Assembly: GCA_030388825.1 (NCBI GenBank)
Contig: CP128835.1
Coordinates: 4,094,001 to 4,158,000, forward strand
Length of the DNA stretch: 64,000 bases
Direction: 5' to 3'
From: Rossellomorea sp. AcN35-11
GTDB taxonomy: Bacteria; Bacillota; Bacilli; Bacillales; Bacillaceae_B
Shown: positions 18,982-28,231 of the stretch, piece after piece
How the letters are laid out: every line of letters begins with the position of its first letter
How positions within the stretch are numbered: position 1 is the first letter of the stretch
Position numbers and translations under genes: made by a program
Notes under the pieces: model-generated
Databases searched by the model: none
Seen by the model: the letters and a program-made list of their open reading frames with translations, nothing else
Told to the model about the DNA's origin: nothing

Positions 18982-19048
18982 ATTATAGGATAAGAGAAAA
19001 GCTCGTGTTAGTAGTAGGTGTCATATGGTGGATATGACAAATGTCATA
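18982..19048 (-). promoter_or_regulatory. des promoter with DesR-type operator
   Basis: On the minus strand the -10 is TATAAT (18982-18987) and a weak -35 CTAACA lies 18 bp upstream. Upstream of these are a GTCATA half site (19020-19025) and the perfect palindrome TATGACATTTGTCATA (19033-19048), centred near -65. In B. subtilis, phospho-DesR protects about -28 to -77 of the des promoter, so position and layout fit. Confidence 0.65.
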
Positions 19049-19326
19049 AGGGAGAAACTGTAAGCCGCTTTCATTGCCTAAAGTCCTTGGTATTACTCGG
19101 TTCTTAATCTTTTGTTTGCGTTTTCAACACCTTATATTTTTTTTTGAAAATAGAAAAATATTCTTGTTTTGGTGAAAAAACGCCTGATGATGACGCAAAA
19201 AAAGAGAGAGCCTGAATGTATCCGGACTCCCTCTCCACACTGGACTTATCCTCTGTATCCTCTGTGATATTCAAAGCAAACGCTTTTCCAGACTGATTCC
19301 GTTCACTGGATGTTTCAACATGAGCC

Positions 19327-20856
19327 TTACGGTAAAACAACAATTTTTTCATGACATGATGCACAATACTTGCCATATCGGATACATGTTTCTAATGAAT
19401 CTTCCGGTTCCATGGGCCACCACCTGATGGAGCCCATCGGTGCTAGTGGAGCATACGTTTCTACTTCAGGGGGGATACGTCCTATGACCACTACTTCCAG
19501 ATCTCGGAAATGGGTATCCACCCCCTTCTGCAGAGTTTTGATTAACTGAGAAGTATCGTACACCTTGCAGGAATATGGAATGGGAAAAAGAATCGATACG
19601 TGTGACTTCTTTTCATGAATGACGTGAGCCGTTTCCTTTCCTTTATCCCCCTCGTGCCTATTCCATATACGTTGGTACGGCACTTCTTCCGGCAGCTCCT
19701 TCTCTCTTACCTTCTGATACATTCTCTCATGGTAATAGTGTCTGAGCTGTTTTACGAGAATTTGAATTTGCTGGTTCCTTATAAAGGTAGAATTATTCCC
19801 CTCCCCATTTCGATATTGGATATATAATAAGTCAGGGACGGCCACAAAGGTCGTAGCCAGGAAGGTGCGGATCAGCATATCATAATCGTCTGCCACCATC
19901 AGTTCCTCCCGATGGCCTCCGATTAAGTGATAGCATTCCCTTGTCCATGCACGGGGGTGATTGGGTAACCCTACAAGATGCCTGATCGTACTTCCATTTA
20001 TGGCTGTATGTTTGTTTACATTTTGCCATCGTTTCAATGACGGCACCCATACGCGGTAATAAACGCTATATCCGAAACCGGAATCCCACCCGTACCAATG
20101 GGCCTGTTTGCTATCCTCGTATACCTCCGAACAATCTCCATAAGCAAATCCGCACTGGGGATTCTCTGTCAGGGCGTCGACGATTTTCTGCAGGCAGTCA
20201 GGGGTCAGTTCATCATCATGATCTACTTCTACCAGGATTTCTCCCGTACACAGACTTGCCGCATACCTTTTTACAGCCCCGATATAGCCGCTCCTTGAGT
20301 CTTGGCGGTAACAGCGGACACGGGGATCCTTCATTGTCTGCAAGTCCCGTAAATAGGTTTCATCCTTATCCCCCGAATCATCGATGATCACCCACTCCCA
20401 ATTTGGATAGGTTTGATTAAGTAATGAACGGTATGGCCGCTTAATCTTTTCCCCCGACCTATACGCCGCCGTAAAGACAGATACTAAAGGTAGATCCGTA
20501 GTGAACCTACTTGATGGGATCGGTTTGGTCTCAGGAAATGGATCCGTCCGCATCAACCAACAGTAAAACAATTTTTGAGGCTCTATGTCATCGGGTGACG
20601 AATAATGAAGCCAGCGTCTCCTTTCCATTCTTGACAGTCCATTCATCGTGTCAAATTCTTTCCAGTCCGGTCCCAACGTCACATAAACACGGGGATGTTT
20701 CGGATGTACTTCTGGAATTGCTTCATCCGGCTCAAATACCTTCACGACAATGCGGCTTTCCGTAAGGCGGAGTAGTACACTCCCTACATCCACCTCTTTA
20801 CTTTTCGCAGAAATAAAGAGATAAGCAGTTAGCAAGGGAATGCCATTGGCAGACAT
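19327..20856 (-). CDS. Family 2 glycosyltransferase, large
   Basis: 509 residues. A GT-A domain of family GT2 lies at about 118-330 (LVSVFTAAYRSGEKI, WEWVIIDDSGD, GEILVEVDHDDELTPD with the DxD metal site, AYGDCSEV). About 110 N-terminal and 160 C-terminal residues are unassigned; the C-terminus again has a Rossmann-like pattern (SHVSILFPIPYSCKV...LEVVVIGRIPPEV). It transfers a sugar from a nucleotide-sugar donor to a glycan or protein; the acceptor is unknown. The ATG follows AAAGGAGAG, and the gene lies 41 bp downstream of a GT4-type gene, forming a two-gene operon at the edge of the surface-glycan locus. Confidence 0.85.
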   Translation of the reverse strand: MSANGIPLLTAYLFISAKSKEVDVGSVLLRLTESRIVVKVFEPDEAIPEVHPKHPRVYVTLGPDWKEFDTMNGLSRMERRRWLHYSSPDDIEPQKLFYCWLMRTDPFPETKPIPSSRFTTDLPLVSVFTAAYRSGEKIKRPYRSLLNQTYPNWEWVIIDDSGDKDETYLRDLQTMKDPRVRCYRQDSRSGYIGAVKRYAASLCTGEILVEVDHDDELTPDCLQKIVDALTENPQCGFAYGDCSEVYEDSKQAHWYGWDSGFGYSVYYRVWVPSLKRWQNVNKHTAINGSTIRHLVGLPNHPRAWTRECYHLIGGHREELMVADDYDMLIRTFLATTFVAVPDLLYIQYRNGEGNNSTFIRNQQIQILVKQLRHYYHERMYQKVREKELPEEVPYQRIWNRHEGDKGKETAHVIHEKKSHVSILFPIPYSCKVYDTSQLIKTLQKGVDTHFRDLEVVVIGRIPPEVETYAPLAPMGSIRWWPMEPEDSLETCIRYGKYCASCHEKIVVLP

Positions 20857-20897
20857 TTGATCTCTCCTTTCATGGTGATCATGGATGTGCCATTAAT

Positions 20898-21966
20898 TTA
20901 CGGTGAAAAAATATGAGATAACTTATTCTTAACGACTGTCTTGCAGTCAAAATGATGTCTGATTGAGGCTGAACCCTTCTTCGCAATTTCCATAGCTTGT
21001 GGGCGATTTTCAGTGATCCAATTCAAAGTGTCCATGATGGATGGAACATTTGCATCAATCTCAAGGAAATCTATTCCCGCCTCCAAGGTAAAGCGATCTC
21101 GCCTGGGGTTCGTCGATACCAATAGGCACCCTGTTGACATTGCGTCCGCTGCAGCGGTCGTTGGAAATCCATCAAGTGCATATCGATCTTGAGTCCCCGT
21201 ATATATGAATACATGAGAATGCTCATATACCTGTTTCAATCGTTCTGGCGGCAGAGCTCCATAGAAGGAGTAATTTGTATTGGTTAAAAGATGTAAATCA
21301 TTTTGCCAATCCCCGATGATATTTAAATGAAATTGATCATCTAATTGATTAAATACTTGTGTTAATAGAGGAAATCCTTTACGGACCGCTCGATGGGCCG
21401 CAAACGTTAAATGAAGTTTTCCATCGATTGATTTCTCTGCACTGGAATAGAAGTCTGTATTGATTCCAACCGGAATAAAGATGCTGGTTGAAATTTCTTT
21501 TCTTACTTCCTCAATGTTGGTAAACACAGATCCACATCGTTCTCCCACCATTTTAAGAGCTTGCGAGGAGGTATCAGGACCCAGCCCTCCTCCAGTACAG
21601 TGTTGCGTGCAGGTTAATCCCTCTTTCTTTCATAAAGGAAGATAGATTCCATTGTGGGTTTGATCCTGGAATCTTTGGTCCCCCTGGCAAAGAAGTGCAG
21701 CCTAGCAGACTTGCTGCGAGATTTAAAAATACACAATAGATGTCGGTCACCCTTTCCTTCTTCGCGATTTCCTGAAATGAGGAAAATGGATAGACAGGTG
21801 CAGGAAACTCGTCATGGTAAACGTAAGTTGCAAAAAATAATGCGTCGCGGCACTGTTTGTTGATTTCAATGTTTTCCCAATACCTAAATCCACTTTGTTT
21901 CCAAGGAAAACACGTATCAATGACGGCCAGTCGTCTATTATTATCCTTACGCTTATCAGTATCCAA
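20898..21966 (-). pseudogene. Glycosyltransferase, GT4-like, one frameshift
   Basis: About 355 residues after repair. The TTG start follows AAGGGGTG. The C-terminal half has a GT-B donor domain (KLHLTFAAHRAVRKGFPLL, FYGALPPERLKQVYEHSHVFIYTG, DGFPTTAAADAMSTGCLLVSTNP). The frame breaks at about 21612-21620: dropping one base near GGGATTAACC joins KERG to LTCTQHCTGGGLGPDTSS, a glycine-rich donor-site loop. It is co-transcribed with the GT2 gene downstream. It is divergent from the aminotransferase gene, so the 150-bp gap holds promoters for both directions. Confidence 0.75.
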
Positions 21967-22117
21967 GGGAACACCCCTTTCTCATTATAGAAACACCCAT
22001 AGCTCTCCCTTTGCAAAACTCAATTGGGTCAATACGGAAAATTCTCCTTATCCAGAGTCTATTCCCTTCATCCTGGAAATATATTGGATATGGAAAGGAG
22101 TTGAACGTTCCTATACT

Positions 22118-23234
22118 ATGATGAATATTCCCTTTTTACGACCAAACTTAGTAAAGCAGGAAGTTCTCACACCTTATTTATCAGAGATAGACGCTACAAG
22201 GCAGTACAGCAACTACGGCCCCCTCAATACACGATTCGAAGAACTTGTCCTTCGTGATTACTTTGATGGAACAGGAGCGGTCACCACAGTCAGCAATGCC
22301 ACTATCGGACTGATATTAGCTCTTTCTCGGTGCAGGAGACCCAAAGGGAAATATGTACTGATGCCAAGCTTCACTTTTTCAGCCACTCCGCTTTCTGCCT
22401 TATGGTGTGGATTGGAGCCATACTTTGTGGATGTTACATGGGATGAGTGGTGCATGGATACAGAATGGGTGTCTGAATTGGTCTCAACGTTGGGAGACGA
22501 AGTGGCAGCGGTTATGCCCTACGCCACATTCGGCACACACATGAATCTTGATTTCTACCGTGAATTGCATGAAGCGGGGGGTTCCCGTCATCATAGATGC
22601 AGCGGCAAGCTTCGGGGTGAAGGGATCTCAAAGTCACTTTGGTCAAGACTTCCCAGGACCTGTCGTCTTCAGTTTTCATGCGACGAAATCTTTCGGGATA
22701 GGAGAAGGCGGTCTCATATATTGCCGGGACTTAGATTGCATTTCAGAGATTAGGCAATCAGAAAATTTCGGTTTCTCCACAAGCAGGGAAACCACATTAA
22801 AAGGGATGAACGGCAAAATGTCCGAATACTCGGCAGCCATTGGACTTGCCACATTGGATACCTTCAAGCAAAAGCTAAACGACCGCCAGAAAGTGTATCA
22901 TTGGTACGTAGATCAATTGAACGAACAACACTTATTGTCGAAGGGATGGAGCCTTCAATTGACGAATGGACAGATTCCATACCAATTCATGCCGATCTTA
23001 TGCCCCCCTCAAACACAGAACGATGAAGTCATCGACACACTGAAGGAACTGAAGATCGAAGCGCGCACGTATTTTTCTCCGCCTTGCCATCTGCATCCCC
23101 TATTTTCACATCACCATAAAACGTCAATGGAAAACACTGAACGAATCTCAAGGAGAGTGATCAGTTTACCTTTATGGGAAGAAATGACCTATGACTTGGT
23201 TCAACGCATTGTAGAAGGGATATCCCGTCCATAG
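22118..23234 (+). pseudogene. DegT/DnrJ/EryC1 sugar aminotransferase, one frameshift
   Basis: About 371 residues once repaired. It is a PLP enzyme that aminates a nucleotide keto-sugar. Visible are the N-terminal NIPFLRPNLV, the SNATIGLILAL cofactor loop, the Asp in VPVIIDAAASFG, and the PLP lysine in FSFHATKSFGIGEGG. The break is at a six-G run (22576-22581): five G would read HEAGVPVIIDAAA. With RmlB encoded nearby, the likely substrate is dTDP-4-keto-6-deoxyglucose, giving a 4-amino sugar; this is inference. The start is one of two adjacent ATGs; the AAAGGAG site is rather far upstream. Confidence 0.8.
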
Positions 23235-23866
23235 AACAGCTCGTTATATGGGGATGCGGCGGTCATGCACGGGAGGTCCTTCACCTTTGCGAACAGATTG
23301 GCAGCCACGTAATCGGATTCCTGGATGAAAGAACAGAACTAAAAGGCCGAATCGTAGACAGTGTGCCTGTACTTGGAGACCTCAATGATATCCTTCCTCT
23401 CAGAGATCAGGTCAGGATTGTATGCGCAGGTGTAGGAGACCCGAAGGTAAAAAAGCGTTTTGTGGAGAAAACAAAAAGTCTGGGATTTTCAATCGCCGAT
23501 TCTCTGATTCATCCGTCTGTTCATATTTCTAAGCGAAATACGATTGGAAAAGGAAATGTGATTTGTGAAGGTACAATCATGACAACGAATGTGCAGATCA
23601 ACGATTTCGTGATCGTGAATAGAGGAGTCATCCTGAGTCATGATAACCGGATTCATGACTATGTGACCATTGCTCCGGGGGTAACGATAGCGGGAAATGT
23701 AACGATAGAAGAAGGGGCAAATATCGGGATAGGCAGTTCCATACGAGAAAAAGTAACCATCGGCGCATGGTCCATGATCGGAGGAGGCTCATTCGTCAAA
23801 GAATCAGTCCCTGCTCATACGCTTTACGCCGGAGTCCCTGCTATTTATAAAAGAAGATGGCCCTAA
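23231..23866 (+). CDS. NeuD/PglD-type sugar O- or N-acyltransferase (apparent ATA start)
   Basis: About 211 residues. A PglD_N Rossmann domain (IEQLVIWGCGGHAREVLHLCE...VIGFLDER) precedes a left-handed beta-helix of hexapeptide repeats (VHISKRNTIGKGNVICEG...GVTIAGNVTIEEGANIGIGS...IGGGSFVKE) ending YAGVPA. Such enzymes acetylate amino sugars made by a partner DegT aminotransferase, here the gene just upstream. The domain clearly begins before the first available GTG (23363). Its natural first codon is ATA at 23231, overlapping the upstream TAG, with AAGGGA ten bases before it and no ATG, GTG or TTG in that frame. Confidence 0.8.
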   Translation: MEQLVIWGCGGHAREVLHLCEQIGSHVIGFLDERTELKGRIVDSVPVLGDLNDILPLRDQVRIVCAGVGDPKVKKRFVEKTKSLGFSIADSLIHPSVHISKRNTIGKGNVICEGTIMTTNVQINDFVIVNRGVILSHDNRIHDYVTIAPGVTIAGNVTIEEGANIGIGSSIREKVTIGAWSMIGGGSFVKESVPAHTLYAGVPAIYKRRWP

Positions 23867-23885
23867 CGATAGGGGAGGTGACGGG

Positions 23886-24752
23886 ATGAATCGACCATTA
23901 GTGAGTGTTGTCATTCCTGCATACAATCGGCCCGATACATTGAAGACTGCCCTGGATAGTGTGCTAGGTCAATCTTACCCTTTAATTGAAATCATCATAT
24001 GTGATGACAGTTCCGATGATAGGGTGAAAGACATGGTCGAGCCTTATCTAGCAAAACACACAAACATAGAGTATGTGAAGAATGAACAGAATCTATTTCT
24101 GAAAAACTGGCAAAAATGTTACGACTTGGCACAGGGAGAATTTATCAATTACCTTATGGACGACGATGTTTTTCATCCTGATAAAATTAAGAGAATGATC
24201 TATTTTTATGAGAATTTTGACGGTATCAGCCTTGTGACCTCTCATCGTCAGACAATCGATGAGACAGGGGAACCAATCCCTCCATTTCGTGCCACCAGGA
24301 AATTATTCCAAGAAACAAGGGTCATGAATGGGAGATGGTTAGGTGACTTGGCGCTGACCCAATGTTTAAACATGATTGGTGAACCTACAACAGTCCTTTT
24401 CAGAAAAAAAGATTTACAGGAACCCTTCGGAGTGTATAAAGGCAGTCAGTATTCCCTTCTTAACGATGTAGCCGCATGGCTGAATCTGCTCGCGAAAGGA
24501 AAAGCGGTATACATCGCTGATACATTAAGCTACTTTAGAATTCACCCTTCGCAAAATAATCAGACTCTCGGTGAAACTACATTCAGTCAATGGCTGGAGC
24601 TTATTGTATCGAGTCGTGAGGATGGTTTCCTTGCTAGTGATGATGACTACGTAAAGGCTCTTCTCACCTATCGGAACCGGATCCAACATCGACCCCCTTT
24701 TTCAAATGACGTTAAACGGATTGATGAGATACTGAGTGAACTTCCTGAGTGA
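23886..24752 (+). CDS. Family 2 glycosyltransferase
   Basis: 288 residues, GT-A fold. Motifs are VSVVIPAYNRPDTLKTALDSVLGQSY, IIICDDSSDD, the metal-binding YLMDDDVFHPDKI and a later WLNLLAKG. Its ATG has a GGGAGGTG ribosome site and lies 19 bp after the acyltransferase, so aminotransferase, acyltransferase and glycosyltransferase form one plus-strand operon that makes and transfers an acylated amino sugar. The stop codon is two bases from the end of convergent rmlD, with no terminator between them. Confidence 0.9.
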   Translation: MNRPLVSVVIPAYNRPDTLKTALDSVLGQSYPLIEIIICDDSSDDRVKDMVEPYLAKHTNIEYVKNEQNLFLKNWQKCYDLAQGEFINYLMDDDVFHPDKIKRMIYFYENFDGISLVTSHRQTIDETGEPIPPFRATRKLFQETRVMNGRWLGDLALTQCLNMIGEPTTVLFRKKDLQEPFGVYKGSQYSLLNDVAAWLNLLAKGKAVYIADTLSYFRIHPSQNNQTLGETTFSQWLELIVSSREDGFLASDDDYVKALLTYRNRIQHRPPFSNDVKRIDEILSELPE

Positions 24753-24754
24753 CG

Positions 24755-25603
24755 TTACCGATCAATACATCCCATATATCGTTTTAACCCATCCTTCCAG
24801 GAAGGCATGGGAGGAAATCCGTTGATTCTGAGAGCCATATGATCCATCACGGAATAGGAAGGTCTGGCTGCTGGTCTCGGGAATTGTTCAGTTTCACATG
24901 GTCTGAGATCGACTTCCAGGCCAGCCTCCTTAAATATTTCTTTAGCAAATTCATACCATGTACAGGAATCTGAGTTGGTCACATGATAGGTTCCAAACTT
25001 CTTAGTCTCAATCAATTGAAGAATTGCTTTTGATAGATCGCCCGTATAAGTCGGGCTCCCTCTTTGATCATCCACGACTGACAGAAAAGCTTTCTCATCA
25101 GCAAGCTTCAACATGGTTCTGACAAAGTTTGGACCCTTTGAGCCAAATAACCAGGAAGTACGAACAATGAAATACTTCGAATGGATCTCCTTGACGATCA
25201 TCTCACCTGCTAATTTGGACTGTCCGTAGGTATTAACCGGAGACACTGGCGAATACTCATGGTACGGTATCCTTGATTTTCCATCAAATACATAGTCGGT
25301 GCTGATATAGATGAAGACAGCTCCCCATTGCTCCGCAGCCGTTACGAGATGACGTGTTCCCAGGGCATTGATTAAGAACGCTTTATCCACATTGGTCTCT
25401 GCCTCATCCACCTTGGTATATGCAGCACAATGAATGATAATGTCGGGTTGTATCCTCCAAATTGTTTCCTGTACAATCACTTGATCCGTAATATCCATTT
25501 GAACTTTATTCTGACCGAAAACAGTATACCCGCTTCTTTCAAGATACTTTATAAGGTCAGAACCAAGCTGGCCTCCCGCTCCCGTGACAAGCACTTTATT
25601 CAT
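24755..25603 (-). CDS. rmlD: dTDP-4-dehydrorhamnose reductase RmlD
   Basis: 282 residues, extended SDR. The NADPH-binding GAGGQLG motif is at residues 8-14; YISTDYVFDG and the catalytic YGQSKLAGE (Tyr-x3-Lys) follow. It reduces dTDP-4-keto-L-rhamnose to dTDP-L-rhamnose, the last step of the pathway. It is the last gene of the rmlACBD operon and lies 15 bp after rmlB. Confidence 0.95.
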   Translation of the reverse strand: MNKVLVTGAGGQLGSDLIKYLERSGYTVFGQNKVQMDITDQVIVQETIWRIQPDIIIHCAAYTKVDEAETNVDKAFLINALGTRHLVTAAEQWGAVFIYISTDYVFDGKSRIPYHEYSPVSPVNTYGQSKLAGEMIVKEIHSKYFIVRTSWLFGSKGPNFVRTMLKLADEKAFLSVVDDQRGSPTYTGDLSKAILQLIETKKFGTYHVTNSDSCTWYEFAKEIFKEAGLEVDLRPCETEQFPRPAARPSYSVMDHMALRINGFPPMPSWKDGLKRYMGCIDR

Positions 25604-25618
25604 AGCAGCCGCCTCCTT

Positions 25619-26587
25619 TCAGAGTTCCCTCTTCTTTTCCCACCACTCTTGATTCGATTGGTACCAGGCAACCGTCTCCCTCAAACCCTTCTCGAATGAA
25701 TAAGCAGGGCTCCAGCCTAATTCCTGTCGTATCTTACTAGAATCAATGGCGTATCGAAAATCGTGCCCCGGTCGATCCTGAATGAAGCTGATGGAAGCAT
25801 TCGAATTCCCAACTATATCCATTATCTTCCTTACAACTTCTACGTTCATCCATTCATTATTCCCGCCGATGTTATACACTTCACCTGGTTTTCCCTTCTG
25901 TATGACAGCGTCTATGGCGGAGCAGTGATCTCTCACATGTAACCAATCACGAACATTTTTCCCATCCCCGTATACAGGTAGTTCCTTCCCCGTGATGGCT
26001 CGTATGATCATTCGGGGAATCAGCTTTTCCGGGAACTGAAAGGGTCCATAATTGTTGGAGCAGCGTGTGATATTCACATGTAAGCCAAATGTTTCATGGT
26101 ATGATCTGACAAGACAATCTCCACCTGCTTTACTCGCTGAATAAGGGCTGTTCGGGGACAAAGGGGATTGCTCGGTAAAGAAGCCCGAAGGCCCCAGTGA
26201 GCCATATACTTCATCCGTCGATATTTGTATGAAACGGATCTGATGGCTTTTAGCAATATCCAACAAGCATTGAGTTCCCACGATATTGGTCCTGACAAAT
26301 TCAGCTGAGTGCTGGATACTTCTATCTACATGAGATTCAGCCGCGAAATGAATGATCAGATCCACATCGTGCTCTTTCACCACATACTCCATTAATTCAT
26401 AGTTCGTAATATCTCCCTTTATAAAAGTATATGAATCGTCATTTTGAATACCGTTTAAATTCTCAAGATTTCCTGCGTACGTTAAGGCATCCACATTCAC
26501 AATGGATTGTTCAGGATATGTTTCATGAATATACCGGATGAAATGACTTCCGATAAATCCTGCTCCGCCTGTCACTAGCATTGACAT
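25619..26587 (-). CDS. rmlB: dTDP-glucose 4,6-dehydratase RmlB
   Basis: 322 residues, extended SDR with GGAGFIGSHF, AAESHVDRSI, the ISTDEVYGS catalytic segment and YSASKAGGD. It makes dTDP-4-keto-6-deoxy-D-glucose, the branch point for rhamnose and for 4-amino sugars, so it could supply both RmlC/D and the nearby DegT enzyme. It sits five bases after rmlC. Confidence 0.96.
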   Translation of the reverse strand: MSMLVTGGAGFIGSHFIRYIHETYPEQSIVNVDALTYAGNLENLNGIQNDDSYTFIKGDITNYELMEYVVKEHDVDLIIHFAAESHVDRSIQHSAEFVRTNIVGTQCLLDIAKSHQIRFIQISTDEVYGSLGPSGFFTEQSPLSPNSPYSASKAGGDCLVRSYHETFGLHVNITRCSNNYGPFQFPEKLIPRMIIRAITGKELPVYGDGKNVRDWLHVRDHCSAIDAVIQKGKPGEVYNIGGNNEWMNVEVVRKIMDIVGNSNASISFIQDRPGHDFRYAIDSSKIRQELGWSPAYSFEKGLRETVAWYQSNQEWWEKKREL

Positions 26588-26592
26588 ATAAG

Positions 26593-27150
26593 CTACTCCT
26601 TTATAGAAAAGTGAAATTCCGCTTGATTAAAAGGGGGAAGATTCCGATCTTTACCGGACAGAATCGGTGACGTAACGGGCCAATCAATGTTTAAATGGGG
26701 ATCATTCCACATAATCCCCCTATCAAGGGAAGGATCATAATACTCATCGACTTTGTAAAGAACAGTCGTCCCGGGAACCAGTGTACAAAATCCATGAGCA
26801 ATCCCTCTGGGAACCAACACCTGCCTATGGTTTTCATCACTCAATAAGACTCCGATCCACTGACCAAACGTATCTGAATCATGCCTTAAATCCACCATTA
26901 CATCATAGACAGAACCTGATGCAACCCTGACCAGCTTGGTCTGCGCCTTCGGATTCAATTGATAATGCAGTCCCCTGATCACTCCCTTTTCCTTCGAATA
27001 AGAGTGATTGTCTTGAATGAATTCATATAAAATGCCGTTATTCTCAAACATTTTTTGGTTATAACTTTCCATAAAAAAACCTCGGTGATCAGGATACACA
27101 CTGGGCTCAATAACAAATACTCCTTGAATTTCAGTCGTCAGCAGGTTCAT
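26593..27150 (-). CDS. rmlC: dTDP-4-dehydrorhamnose 3,5-epimerase RmlC
   Basis: 185-residue cupin. The catalytic His is in IRGLHYQ, and the family patterns [14 protein letters not shown] and [11 protein letters not shown] are present. It overlaps the end of rmlA by 20 bp, indicating translational coupling. Confidence 0.96.
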   Translation of the reverse strand: MNLLTTEIQGVFVIEPSVYPDHRGFFMESYNQKMFENNGILYEFIQDNHSYSKEKGVIRGLHYQLNPKAQTKLVRVASGSVYDVMVDLRHDSDTFGQWIGVLLSDENHRQVLVPRGIAHGFCTLVPGTTVLYKVDEYYDPSLDRGIMWNDPHLNIDWPVTSPILSGKDRNLPPFNQAEFHFSIKE

Positions 27151-28033
27151 GACTCACCTCGTAACGTTTGTTGTAGGCAGTATCCAATAGATACTTACCA
27201 TATTGATGATTCATCAATGGTCTCGCTAACCGAAATAATTGTTGCTTGGAAATGTATCCTTTTTGGAAGGCGATCTCTTCGACACAACCAATTTTAATAT
27301 GCTGGGTTTCTTCTACCGTCTTCACAAATTGAGAAGCATGAAAGAGAGACTGATGTGTTCCGGCATCTATCCAGGCATCCGTGGCACCGAGCAAGTGCAC
27401 CGTCAAGTCCCCTTCCCCTAAATAGGCAGTCATGATATCAGTGATCTCTAGCTCTCCACGCTTTGAAGGTTGAATGCCCTTCGCAAAGTCAACCACCCTT
27501 TGATCAAAGAAATACAATCCCGCCAAGGCATAGTTCGACCTGGGCTGTTCCGGCTTTTCTTCTATTGAAATGGGTTTCCCGTCTTCAGAAAAACTCACAA
27601 CACCAAATCGTTCCGGATCACTGACATAGCACCCAAACACCGTTGCACCCTTTTTCTGCATTGCGGCTTTATGCAATTGTTGTTGAAACGTATATCCATA
27701 AAAGAGGTTATCCCCAAGAATAAGGGCTGTCTGATCTTGACCGATAAAAGATTCTCCGATTAAAAAAGCTTGTGCAATGCCATCAGGTGATGGCTGGACC
27801 GCATATTCGATGGAAATCCCAAGGCTTGATCCGTCTCCCAACAATTCCAAGTATCTTGAAGAGTCATGTGGGGTGGAAATAATCAGTATCTCCCTTATCC
27901 CTGCACTCATCAATGTGGACAGCGGATAATAAATCATCGGTTTATCATAAACCGGCAATAAATGCTTTGAAACAGATTTCGTCAAAGGAAATAACCGGGT
28001 TCCGCTGCCCCCTGCCAATATGATGCCTTTCAC
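27131..28033 (-). CDS. rmlA: Glucose-1-phosphate thymidylyltransferase RmlA
   Basis: 300 residues. The nucleotidyltransferase signature [11 protein letters not shown] is at the N-terminus with [26 protein letters not shown] and EEKP follow. It activates glucose-1-phosphate with dTTP, the committed step. The C-terminus is about ten residues longer than the common form. GTG start with GGGGGAG. It is the first gene of the operon, preceded by a sigma-K-like promoter. Confidence 0.95.
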   Translation of the reverse strand: MKGIILAGGSGTRLFPLTKSVSKHLLPVYDKPMIYYPLSTLMSAGIREILIISTPHDSSRYLELLGDGSSLGISIEYAVQPSPDGIAQAFLIGESFIGQDQTALILGDNLFYGYTFQQQLHKAAMQKKGATVFGCYVSDPERFGVVSFSEDGKPISIEEKPEQPRSNYALAGLYFFDQRVVDFAKGIQPSKRGELEITDIMTAYLGEGDLTVHLLGATDAWIDAGTHQSLFHASQFVKTVEETQHIKIGCVEEIAFQKGYISKQQLFRLARPLMNHQYGKYLLDTAYNKRYEVSHEPADD

Positions 28034-28078
28034 TACCTCTCCCCCTTTTACAAAATATGGATGATTCTGTTTCGATTA

Positions 28079-28107
28079 TAGTGTATGAGGATAAAATTAT
28101 TTGGTAC
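28079..28107 (-). promoter_or_regulatory. Sigma-K-like promoter of the rml operon
   Basis: On the minus strand AC (in GTACC), 16 bp, then CATACACTA. This fits the sigma-K consensus AC-N16/17-CATANNNTA and lies 46 bp upstream of the rmlA GTG. It suggests mother-cell expression late in sporulation. Confidence 0.6.
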
Positions 28108-28160
28108 ATAACAAAGATCATCACTGCGTATGGAGGAAGGATAGATACTAAGAAAAGAAG

Positions 28161-28204
28161 TTAGTCAAAAGACTAAAGGTAGTCGTACATTAGTACGACT
28201 ACCT
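28161..28204 (-). terminator. Tandem hairpins after the collagen-like gene
   Basis: A perfect 12-bp stem AGGTAGTCGTAC / GTACGACTACCT with an ATTA loop is followed on the minus strand by a second stem TTAGTC-TTTT-GACTAA. They separate the collagen-like gene from the rml operon. Confidence 0.7.
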
Positions 28205-28231
28205 CAAATCCCCTATTTCGCGGGTGATAAC

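Noticed and set aside
19104-19376. 90-codon minus-strand frame after the GT2 gene
   Set aside because: It overlaps the end of the GT2 gene by 50 bp, has no ribosome site and no recognisable features. It could be real but is not supported.
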